Shown: positions 52,601 to 62,437 of the stretch, one piece after another
How positions within the stretch are numbered: the first letter of the stretch is position 1
Layout: each line of letters begins with the position of its first letter
From: Gordius sp. MW1
Lineage: Eukaryota; Nematomorpha; Gordioida; Gordea; Gordiidae
Direction of reading: 5' to 3'
NCBI GenBank assembly: GCA_964036665.1
Contig: OZ038526.1
Location: forward strand, 33,976,001 to 34,040,000
DNA: 64,000 bases
Program-made: the position numbers and the translations under genes
The notes under the pieces: generated by a model
Database searches by the model: none
What the model saw: only the letters and a program-made list of their open reading frames with translations
Told to the model about the DNA's origin: nothing

Positions 52601-55600
52601 CTGATTGACACGTATTTTGAAAGTTTCGACGAAAATACCAACCCCCCCCCCCCCCCCCCCGCGGAATTCAGTATATCCTTTTGATTACTATATAGACCAA
52701 ATCATTCTGAGATAAACCTTTTTGATTTTAACGTTATTTCATTAAAACTTACCAAATTCTCCGTAGTATCTGTCATCTAGAAGAATATGCGATAAAAATA
52801 TACTCAACTCAAAGATCGTTTTTTAGATATCTAAAAAGTTTATTCGTACGAAGACTTAAAAATCGTTTGTTTTTTTCAGTAATGGCGTCCCGGAGGAAAG
52901 CGGAAGTCGTGACGTTATCGATCAGCTGGATCGTCGGAGATCTTCGATCGTCACCGAAGTACCGAGGACAGAAGAGGACGACGACGATAGACGCCGACGA
53001 TCAGATGTGGATCACGTGCTCCCAATCTATCACAGTTTGGAGGAGTTTCACATCTACGTGTTGGCTAACGTACTGCGCAGGTATTGCCTCAAAAATTATA
53101 TTTTTCAAATTTAAATGTTGAGTTTTTTAGTTTGGAGTTTCGATTTGAAACATTTATTATTTAAAAATCTTTCTTTAGGCAAATTAGATATTGTATGTGT
53201 AATAATTCATTTATTGTTGCATCAAATAGGTAAATGACATAGAATCATTATTTTTTAAAAATCAAACATATAACTTTTAATTTAAAACTACAATTTGGGA
53301 AGATTTAAGGTGTACTAATGATTTGTAAAGAGGTAAAAAAAAATTGTACTAAATTTTACGATAATTTTGCATATTTTTAAACACTTTAAACAAAATAGAT
53401 ATTAAATTTATATGAAAAAATGGATTTAGACCAATCATAGTAATCTCACAAAGCGTGCTTAACGATATCGAAGGCCAGCCTTTATCCCCCATCTCGTTCG
53501 GGGGTATTTACCTACCTCTGGAACATCCTCCTGAAAGTTGTAGAAAGTAGGCTTCTTTTTTCATATAGCTTTTTTATTATGCTTTTTATTAAATTTAAAG
53601 TAAAATGTTGTTTATTGATGAATTTGCTTAAACGTTATAAAGCCTTAACAAATTGCTGTTATTAATGCTGTAAAAATCAATTTTGTAGTTTTTACAACCA
53701 ATTACTTTCGAATATGCATGAAAAATTGCCCGAAAAATAGAATGTTTAACAAAATCAACCTTCTTTTCATAAATTTTATAATGTGTTTTAAGGAATGAAA
53801 GACTACTTGCTTCTCAATTATACCGGGCCTAGCCTATTATGTATAAAATAGGCTCGGCCCGGATTTTAAAGCCTCTAGGCCCTGGCCCGGTCCTGAAATC
53901 TTCAAGGCCGGGCCGGGCTTCGAGCCGCCCGTGTAGGTCTCTATATGTGACCATACCACCTTAGCCGATTTTCGTTAACCAGGTCAGCTACTCGTCTAGT
54001 TTGTAAATAGATATTATAAGTGCATATTTCAAAATGGTGGACAAATGATTTACAAGAGCTTGCATTCGAAGCCTATGGCACGAGCAGTCTCTGTATTATA
54101 TGACAGCAAATATGGCATTAATTGACATTATTCTAATTAGTATGCGTCGTTCGCTATACATAAAAATAATAAAAAAATAACTTCTTAGAAATTATCCTTT
54201 TATAGGTCACCCTTGATATTGGCTTACGAAGCTTCCCACTTCAGCCCTTTAGTTCTGATGGCCGCTCCCTGTGCCGAATTGCTAACTAATTCCTTTAAAG
54301 ATGCTCAAATGAACAAGGATGGCGAATCAATTATCGAAAATGGAAAAACACTCTCTTACTATCCCGGTTAGTTATAACGGGCATTTATTTTTACTATGAA
54401 AAATATTTTAAATTTGTTTTTTTTGGGTGGGGGGAATGTTATTTGAAGTTCAACATTGAGGGAATTTGCCGTAGTTGTTAAAGAAATGTATGTGAAAACA
54501 TAGATTAGATTTGAAAGAGCTCTGTTATTACCATAGGATACTATGGGGAAGGTTTGAATTTCTAAATTTAACTTTGTCTTATGACTTTTTTTAACAAGAA
54601 TATTTTGGTTCAAAAAGTTCCTTCAAGTTTGTCGTATAATTCATAGCTCTGTATCTCGTGCTAATTTAGCTTAAAATTTCAGATTACTCAATTATATCTA
54701 TCATGTAAAATGTAAATAAAATCGCTATATAAGTTTTGATAAAATTTTAAACCTGTAATTATATTTTTTAGTTGATATTCCGCTGGTCGATTCAAACTTG
54801 GATCCTTTGCCCATACATTTCGCCGTGGATCCCCGACCCAACGTTGATTGGAACAATCTTCCACCAGTGTTTTTACGTCAATCATTCCCACCCCAGAGCG
54901 GATCATCTCCCTCGACATCCTCTAGGGAGCATTGCTCGGGTGACGCTCGTGGTTATCTCAGTGATCCACCCCCCATCATGACCAAAGTTCGAAAGTCAAG
55001 TCGTTCTTTATGGCATCGCCCGCTTAATAGTCCCCACCAGGCAGAGGACCATGGGCCCTCTTCACTCACCCTGACACACGAACAATGTGCACATTTGTTG
55101 GAAAGGTATATCATCAACGCTTTTGGCTAAAAGTAATCTTGGTTTAAGCCTTTCCTTAATCACAGACGTTTTAGTGTTGAATTCAAGCCGTGGGATGATA
55201 TAGATTACATAGAAAATCTTCGCACTCAGCCCGTCGATCCAAGATTTATGGTTTTCTTTTTAAAAGTTCACTGCGAAGGTCAGGGGTCTAGTGAGTAAAG
55301 TTTGGGGGCATTTTTAAATTTAGATATCGGAAATTTAAAACGAAGTTAGCAGAGCAATTACGCATCAAAACTTGTACAAATTTTCATAAATGAATTTAAT
55401 AAAAATAACAAAGTTACAGGCAATCCTTTGTAATAATAGTCGTATAATTACAAAGTTCTATCTATTAACTCCAAATCATTATACATGACTTGACCAACGA
55501 AGTGTTAAATGATGTTTATTCATTATTTAACTGCCCAGGTACATGGAAATACGTTACGTTGATTTCGAAGCTACATCCTCCCACAACGCCAATGGAGGTC

Positions 55601-58600
55601 GGGCTAAAGCTTCTAAATCTCATCGCAGAAGCTCTAGTTGTAGCCGACGCGCTCCCTGCGATGTTAAGGAAGGAAGTGGTGAAAATGATTGGCGTGAAAG
55701 CACTGGCGGGCTTCGGGCAGCGCTAAAATGGCCTAAACGCTCCGACGCTGCCCGACCCAAACGCCAAGCTTGGGTCCGACCCATGGTCGTTATAAGGGTT
55801 TATTACAAAACTACCGATGGCCATTACACCGATAGAGCAGATCGTTTTGCTCGAAAAATGCTAGATCGCTTCAGGACAACGGGTAATACAACTGATAATA
55901 AGACCTGGGTTTTGTTTAGTCGACCTTTGGTGTTAAAAAAGCAGTAAAGATATCAAAGATTTTTTGTTTGTTTGTTTTTCTTAGTCGTAGGCGTAGTCGA
56001 AATTTGAAAAGCAAACAAGAGGATTTTGGTCTAGAGTGTTAAGTCGGCCGTTATCTTAGTTGAACCAAAGGTGGACTGAACAAAATCCAGGTCGTTTTTA
56101 TTTTCGATAAAAATATGTCCTATATCCATCCAGGCCATTTTAATTCTTTGGGGATTGCCATTTTTGTTTTGTTGAAAAGATGTCAAATTAAGTCAGATTT
56201 AACAAACAAAAAAATCCTGAAATTTTTAATGTGCATTCAACCTAATCGATTTTGCACTAATCTCACTCGTCCTTTGAACTTGTATGAGGAAAATCCTCTT
56301 CGGCATATAGTCTTGATCGAGGGGTAGTGTTGTGGGCATCCTGTTCTTGTAAAATATCAATTATGAGTTTTGGTCCTTTTGTTGTTCACAATCATTGTTA
56401 GCGCTTCAATTCTCTTACTGACTTGACGGACTAGGAAGGAAACGTGTAATAAGTGTCACCTTATTTAATATTTTAGTTGATTGTTTTATATGGAATGTCC
56501 TATCCTTAAAACGTGTAGGAAAGGTGCATTGATTTGAAACAATCCATTTAATTTTTTTAACTTTAAATAGCAGGATTATTAAAAAAACACTTTCCCTTTT
56601 CAGCCCTAACTAAGTATATTTACAAAACCAAGCCTCATAAAATACTGCAGCTAAGTCTCTAAGGTTTTATAACCTAAATACGTTTTTATATACCTACAGT
56701 CGTTAGGCCTAGTACGAATGCAAGCCATAAGATCGCGGACGTTACGGCTAATGACCAAAGCATAACAAACGGTGGCTATCAGCTCTCGAATGATTTTCTC
56801 AGACCACCTCCTCCCCTTAAATTTCGAGCTGGTCCCTTCGACGAAAACCGACCAGCCAGTCCGAGCGATAGTAACGGGCCAGGCTGCCTTAGTCGAGAAC
56901 GAGCTAATACTATAGACGACAAATTAGAGCATAAAACCCGAAGTCGGAGAGACAAAAAAACGAGTAAAGAACCGCCACCCCCTCCATATTCTGACATAGA
57001 AACCCTTCCCCCCATAGCCCCTATCAAAACGAGATCTAGATCTCATCATCGCCACTTGGTAGACAAGTTATCAAGCAAGAGCGTAGGAGCGCTTAACGAA
57101 CTCATGAATTCTGTGGTGGGCCGTGGCTTGCTCCAAAAAAGTACCGGTAATTCTCTGGCCCCTACAGCCGTAGACTCACCTCGTCCCGGCAAAACCAGGG
57201 ATGATAAGGGTAAGTCCCTCACACGATCTCAATTTTTTAGCTTGCCAAAACAAAAGTAGTGTTTTAACGAGTGCGTTAGAGAGGTTTGCTAGAGTGACAT
57301 TATGGCGTGCATAAATAGCCATACCATAAGTGCTAGTCTACATAGGCGTGACCAGGCTCTAAATCAAATTTTTTTTTAATTTAATATAATTATGGCTAAA
57401 ATTTCAAAAATTATCATTTTGCTCCTCCACTAATCTAATCCTGTCCTGGCTACGCCGATGAGTGTTGGTCTACTTTTTTTATGATTTTAAGTAAATGTGG
57501 GTGTTGTGCAAACTCCGATTATTAGTATATTATTTTGTCATAGAGATTCGAATGTGCCATTAGATATATGCTTATGAGGTGTTCCAGTTGTCATTGTCAA
57601 TGTGTATAACTGACAACCCTGTACTAATAATAATTACGTAAAATGCTGAGAATGGTTCAGGTAAGTGTAGCTACAAAATCAACAACGCTGGCCCCAACTT
57701 AAATTTATCTAAGATCTAGGACCATAGGGGAGGGGATCATTAAAAAGGAACCATACACTAGGAACGCACTTTCCACTATAGACTCTTTTTACGTGTGATG
57801 GTGATAAGTCTGTTTTACTCCTTTCAATAGCCTAGGTCTAATAAGACGCGGTAGTTAACAAGCCACACGTTTCTTTCTTAAATATCAATCTTTTCTCTAA
57901 TGACTAACATCGATCGAGTTTTTTTTTAAACCCCCCCCCCCCACGTGCTTTTGTGTTATAAGGGCTAGTTGTTAATATATACCCAACGACGCAACTTTAA
58001 TTTCACCTCTAACTTTATATATGTAATCGTTTATAATGCCTTGTAGGTAAGACAAAATTTTACGAACCGACACCCGTCCCTTGCACGTACGGGCATCAAA
58101 ACGCGAATAATAACAATAGTAGTCAGCACGATACTGAAATCGATTCACCATTTCCCTCGCTCAGTGTTTTAGACGATTTGATAACCAATAGTAACGGGGT
58201 GGATTGGGGAAGAGACTCTTCAATCTCATCTTCCCCCTCCTTAGAAACCTCGCGTAAAGGAGATAAGATCGGCTTGGGTGCCTGTTTGGGTTCGAGACCT
58301 AAGATCCTGGCCCAATGGATTCATAACCACGCCATGGGCGGAGCTTGTAACCCCAAAAGCATATTTAGGGGTTTTAAGGGTTCCGACTACTCTAGAGAAT
58401 ACAATATATCAGAAGTTCAAAACTCGTCCCTACGTAACGGCTGCGTCTCGTACGCTTCCCAATTTTCCGTTGAAAACCCGGTCACCGATGATTGGCGTGA
58501 AAAGACTGGAGAAGTCGTGGAGGAAAGGCGTTATCGACTTTTACAGGTCAAATCCCTCTCAGCCAATTCCTTCGCTGACCCGCAACATTCTGGCCTGCAC

Positions 58601-58663
58601 CAAAATTCGCCTAAATCTAATTATTATGATTCCGATAAAATGCATCATATATTTGCCCCTTGA
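46629..58663 (+). CDS. OTUD7: OTUD7/Cezanne-type deubiquitinase
   Basis: Fourteen exons join in phase: 46629-46716, 47673-47993, 48750-49004, 49301-49414, 50832-50965, 51857-52053, 52880-53080, 53430-53546, 54206-54366, 54772-55105, 55166-55294, 55539-55882, 56700-57209, 58047-58663; 1173 residues. Residues 12-42 (ELTGSDPGLARDLL, WDLGAALSSF) are the UBA-like domain of this family. The OTU domain carries SGDGNCLLHAASLG with Asp249 and Cys252, and EASHFSPLV with His487, the catalytic triad. Family members cut ubiquitin chains, Cezanne preferring Lys11 linkages, and act in NF-kappaB signalling and mitosis. The 600-residue C-terminal half is mostly disordered, with a PPPPPY WW-ligand motif in exon 13. 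I do not find the A20-type zinc finger that closes the vertebrate proteins. Paralogue (7A or 7B) cannot be assigned. Confidence 0.93.
46808..46938. mobile_element. Small palindromic element
   Basis: Inverted ends gggtgccctatcaactcgcc and ggcaagttgacgggccaccc, with three copies of aatgtcccc-like sequence between. It lies in OTUD7 intron 1. I see this family only once. Confidence 0.6.
47041..47270. mobile_element. MITE family A copy
   Basis: Diverged copy, atgttgcaaaaagacctagg to cctgggtattttccagctg, in OTUD7 intron 1. Confidence 0.6.
48016..48141. mobile_element. MITE family B copy in intron 2
   Basis: Inner sequence (attagaggggggggcaat, gcccctccctgtctccc) is clear; the left end is decayed. 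It starts 23 bp after the end of OTUD7 exon 2. Confidence 0.55.
49361..49414 (+). other. OTU catalytic Cys motif
   Basis: Exon 4 encodes GDGNCLLHAASLG; Asp is 49381-49383 and the nucleophilic Cys is 49390-49392. The exon starts with GKLNWW, also conserved at this place in Cezanne. Confidence 0.95.
49868..50330 (-). mobile_element. Non-LTR retrotransposon 3' remnant
   Basis: Minus-strand frame at 50327-50076 reads EMRIIRWSLGYTMLDHM, KVGIQPMTDRINENRL, the late thumb region of animal non-LTR reverse transcriptases, followed by broken pieces of the tail (KWCGHI-like, TRTRSRV.W). It lies antisense in OTUD7 intron 4 (49415-50831); the rest of that intron is AT-rich. Confidence 0.65.
51319..51426. 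mobile_element. MITE family B copy
   Basis: Ends aggggcgtagctaagggg and gctagctacgcccatg around gggaggggcggctgccccc. In OTUD7 intron 5. Confidence 0.7.
51640..51806. mobile_element. MITE family B copy before exon 6
   Basis: Ends tgcccatgggggtagccgg and gactactacgcccatggg. It ends about 50 bp before the acceptor of OTUD7 exon 6 (51857). Confidence 0.7.
52110..52161. mobile_element. Truncated MITE family A end
   Basis: tagtgttgtaaaaacggctg and then tttggtcgacctttggtta, only the left end, in OTUD7 intron 6. Confidence 0.65.
52218..52460 (+). repeat. Repeat with attgctatgcaat-like end
   Basis: Starts tcgctattcaattcatggg followed by ctcgcttttcgttgtc and ends cgacctcgcccgagcccaaa. The same sequence occurs inverted at about 60437-60670, so it is a shared mobile family. 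A run of 18 C follows at 52643-52660. Confidence 0.55.
53816..54000. mobile_element. GC-rich repeat joined to non-LTR tail
   Basis: taccgggcctagcctatta and ggctcggcccgg blocks (53820-53935) resemble the hAT-like family; from 53936 the minus strand carries the LVNENRL piece of the non-LTR tail. In OTUD7 intron 8. Confidence 0.45.
55900..56092. mobile_element. MITE family A copy next to a donor site
   Basis: Ends gacctgggttttgtttagtc and gaacaaaatccaggtcg with inner ggttgaaccaaaggtgg-like inverted sequence. It begins 18 bp after the end of OTUD7 exon 12 (55882). Confidence 0.7.
57346..57463. mobile_element. MITE family B copy
   Basis: Ends cataggcgtgaccaggctc and gtcctggctacgccgatg, in OTUD7 intron 13 (57210-58046). 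A ten-C run lies further on near 57931. Confidence 0.65.
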
Positions 58664-59232
58664 CCATGACAAGTCTTTAATTTATTGGCGTTGTTAAAAC
58701 AAATTGCAATTTTTGTCAATCCAACCACTGACCCGGTGTTTATGTATATATACTACTTTCCGCACCCTCACTTATTTGTTTTTTGACTGCAAATGCTTTG
58801 TTTTTTTTGTTAAATTTACCGTTTTCATCAGGAACACAAAAATTGTTTTTTAAGTTTGCATAATAATAATCAATGTTTAATTTAGATTTCAGCTTTACTT
58901 ATATGTATATATTCAAATAGAGTGTTGAAAGTTTATACAAAACGTTACTTACATATACCCCGAGAACTTGTATTGTATAATGGAATTATATACTCAAACA
59001 ATAGAGTGCTGTACAATTTTTATTATTTGTAAATAATCTATTGCAATTGAGGAATAAAATTGCATGCTTGGTTCATATGATTTTACACTATGACAAATAA
59101 AACGACAAACTCATACTAACTTCATTGTAATTGTCTAAATATGTTTTGACTATGACATTTGAAAAAGTTGAATTGGGTAATGTGAATTTTTTACAATAAA
59201 AATTTCACATAGGAACAATTAATTAGCCATGG
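58664..59232. other. 3' flank of OTUD7
   Basis: AT-rich 3'-UTR and flank. AATAAA at 59053-59058, about 390 bp past the stop, is the likely polyadenylation signal; another lies near 59096. Confidence 0.4.
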
Positions 59233-59234
59233 AA

Positions 59235-59756
59235 AGAGTCCTGCACGGGCCCCGCCCGAAGCCCGGCCCGATCATGCTTCGGGTCGGGCTCGGGCAATTT
59301 AATAAAATAATCGCAGCCCAAGCCCAACCCGAATTTAACTAAAGCAAAATTATTTTGTATTGCGAATTTTATTAATATCTGTTAGAATTTTAGAAAAAAA
59401 ATAGGTAAATGTATCAAAAAGTTTTTTATTTGAAACCCTAAAATATATTTTTTAAAGTTACATTTAGTTTTAAATTATTAACTGAATAAATTGTAGGAAG
59501 TGAAAATGGATTTTTTATTTCAAACTTATCCTAGTTGTAAGTTAAAAGGGTAATAACAATTTAATCATTATATATTAATAAAGTGAAATAAATTTCGAAA
59601 ATAAAAATTTTGAAAAATTATTCAAAAAAGCGTGTCGGGCTCGGGTCGGGCCAAGAATAAAAAAAGTTTTTCAGGCTCGGGCCGAACTCGGGCATAATAA
59701 AAATTGCGACGTCGGACTCGGGCTCGGGCCGAAGAAATTTCATTTTGCAGGGCTCT
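59235..59756. mobile_element. hAT-like GC-rich-ended element (family C)
   Basis: Ends agagtcctgcacgggc and attttgcagggctct, with gggtcgggctcgggc-type sequence next to each end and an AT-rich centre. Flanks AGCCATGG (59225-59232) and AGCAATGG (59757-59764) match at seven of eight positions. About 520 bp, no transposase. Confidence 0.7.
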
Positions 59757-59764
59757 AGCAATGG

Positions 59765-60436
59765 ATGAGTAAGTTTAAATGTTAGGGGGGTCAAAAAAGG
59801 GATATTTTTTAATTTATAATGTAAAGCGATAGTAAGGCTATGAGGGAATTTGCTTTATTATGTGGGAGGGGGGGGGGGGGGGTGTGGAGAATGCCTAAAA
59901 AGAGGGAGAAGATATTGTGCGGGCACTAAAAATCAATTTTCAAGGTATTATTAATTGATTGACTTTTAATTACCATTTAGGAGGGGTGGGGCATTAAGGG
60001 GGGAGGGGGGCAAAGATAGAACAAGGGTAGGGCAATGGTCAAACTCTAAGCAGGGCGTCAGAGAAATATATACATTTTGGGCCTAAAGGTTAGCCGACTA
60101 CACCAACAAAAATTCACAAAAATAGTCACAAAAAATTGAGTATCAATGAGGCCCAGGAAAAGGGACAAACTGGTTGATCTTTGACCGAGGAACGGTCATC
60201 ATTTATCTTCAGCCAAAAAATTATTTTTTTTCAAGGAAAACGTATATTTGAAGCTGGGATACCATAAATGCCAAAACCTGCAGGCACAAAAAAATGGATT
60301 TGGCCGGGGTCATACAAATTAGATGTAAGCAACGGTCATCATTAATTTGCATGGAATTATTTAGCCAGTTACGCAATTAGCCGTTATAAAGCCACAACAT
60401 AGACAAATTGCCAAAAAGAATTTATATATAAAGGTA
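59765..60436. other. Intergenic with G-rich tracts
   Basis: Holds G runs near 59868 and 60000 and a diffuse repeat in which caacggtcatcat and gaacggtcatcatttat recur (60190, 60330). No gene seen. Confidence 0.35.
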
Positions 60437-60680
60437 ATCAGTCGAGCCCATAAACAGTAATGGAATTCGGGCGAGGTCGAAAAAATTAAAACCAATCAGC
60501 GATCATTAGCAGATCTATTTGCGAAAGAAAAATAAAAGTCATTATAGGATAAGTCCCCATCAAAAACCCAGATCAGTTTCCACAACAATTATTGAAAAAT
60601 TACAAGTTGGACAGGGCGGACGGACCGGAGGGGCGAACAACCAAAAACGACCCACAAATTGCATAGTAATTAGAAAGTTA
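60437..60680 (-). repeat. Inverted copy of the 52218 repeat
   Basis: gagcccataaacagtaatgg through gggcgaggtcgaaaaaatt and ggacagggcggacgg to caaattgcatagtaatt, matching 52218-52460 on the other strand. Confidence 0.55.
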
Positions 60681-61600
60681 ACCACTTTTTCTAATCATTT
60701 TATCTAAATCTTTGCCATTTAAATTAAATGTATTTCTAGACAACATTGATGTCTTTTAACTGTCAAATGAATAATGGTTTGCTCACTATTTCACGATAAA
60801 TTTTCTTTCAATCATGTATTTATCGAATATAATGTTTCAACAACATCACATAAAAATGCCCGGTCCATCCACCTATATTTTTTAGAAATTATTAGGCCTA
60901 ATAATGGTAAGGTGGTTTGAATCAACCCCAAAAGTTACATTGTCTAATAATTTTTACCTTTTGTCCTTATCATCAAATCCCTTACTGATGGCTATTTCTT
61001 GGACAATAGCTATATGTGAAACCAAGCTTTCAATCATAATAGCAACACCACCGCCACCCCTTTTTGGAGGATTTGAAACTTTGAGTAAAATTGCCTTTCC
61101 TTTTTGCAATCGCTTTTCTTTCTTATAGAGGTAAGCATGGACGTAGCCAGGTTTGGAATTAGGAGAGGGCAATAATGATTTAGGAAGGGGCAAAATGATA
61201 ATTTTTGAAATTTTAGCCGTAATTTTAAAGGATTTTTGGATTTAGAGGGGGCGCCGCCTCTCATTGCCACCCCTGGCTACGCCCATGGATTAAAGTATAT
61301 GGATTTAAAAATTGATGAATATTTGAGATAACAACATACTTAATTAGATTATTTAAATCACATATGAATATTCACTTCTTAGTACAGGGAAATTTTTGCC
61401 AGACCCTAAATAAATCAACAAATATTTGACTTGATAGCATACTCAATAATTATTTAAATTTAGAAGGAATCTTATTGTGAGTATGATTGACATGATAATA
61501 TAATCACTTAATTAATGCTTATTTTAATCAAATAGGAACCAGATGTTTTAAGCCTCAACATTATTTCGAAATTAAATAGCCTCCATGTATAGTGAAACAC
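60681..61600. other. Intergenic
   Basis: AT-rich apart from one MITE family B copy. A weakly coding-like piece near 60900-61130 (minus strand, FCPF-type hydrophobics) could not be assigned. Confidence 0.3.
61134..61288. mobile_element. MITE family B copy
   Basis: Ends catggacgtagccagg and cctggctacgcccatgg with ggggcaaaatgataattttt inside. Confidence 0.75.
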
Positions 61601-62090
61601 CATTTAAAAAACAAAATATAGGATATATTACATAAGAATGTGTGATAAAGTCAAAGGGAAATTACCATGGGAGGCATTAAGGGAAATGGTACCACAACAA
61701 TTGATAGAGACCGAGAAACCGCGCATATTTGAATTTATAGACAAGGTTTGGGTACGCATGTTTCTGGGATCAAGCAAATGGGTAGAAGGCACTATAAAAG
61801 CCAAGCAGTGGGCTCAAGGAAGAAAGCCCACCGACACTTGGATCAAGTAGGATTACAGAACATCCTTAATTGGTTCACACTAGGATAAGAGAACGGGTGG
61901 CCTAAAAGGATGACAGCAAAAGGGGAAACGATGGAGCAACGAAAACCGGGAACAAGTGCCCCAAGCAAACAAATTTAAAACCAGATTGGGACGTCAAGAA
62001 AGAAACCGAGATACCCGCAACATAGTCGAAAACCGCCAGCAATATAAAAGGATTTTGTCTATGAAAGGGGGGAGGGAGGACTGTAGAGAG
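61600..62090 (+). pseudogene. Dead Ty3/gypsy integrase C-terminal region
   Basis: The frame 61638-61850 reads KLPWEALREMVPQQLIE (the GK.P.E.L motif after the integrase core), then IDKVWVRMFLGSSKWVEG, the SH3-like D.V..R....KW..G module of gypsy integrases. Stops and frameshifts follow at once, and no LTR or upstream pol is seen, so it is a fragment. Confidence 0.65.
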
Positions 62091-62437
62091 GTAATTCGAG
62101 TACATAGTGCTTCGGACGATAAGTAAATTACCGAATTTCAGAGAGTTAGTGGTAATGCCTCAAGCAATTAAATTACTGTTAATTGGTTTTAACGTATATC
62201 TTCATTTCTGTATACACGATTCAGATTCTGTCGGTTTTAATAATCCTTTCTAACGTTGATTTTAATATTATATCGGGCTCAACAATTATATAGGACGAGA
62301 AAGCTTATATGATTGAAATACAAAATTTGCCTTTCTGAGTTTAAAAGATTTATAGAGATAAAAGTAAATTTTAGAGAGCATATTCGCTTAACACAAGGGA
62401 TTGTACTGAATTAATTGTTAGCGCGATTTTTCAACAT

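Noticed and set aside
52867-53121. Open frame of 84 codons at OTUD7 exon 7
   Set aside because: Wrong frame and it reads through the donor at 53081; the correct phase gives YHSLEEFHIYVLANVLRR.
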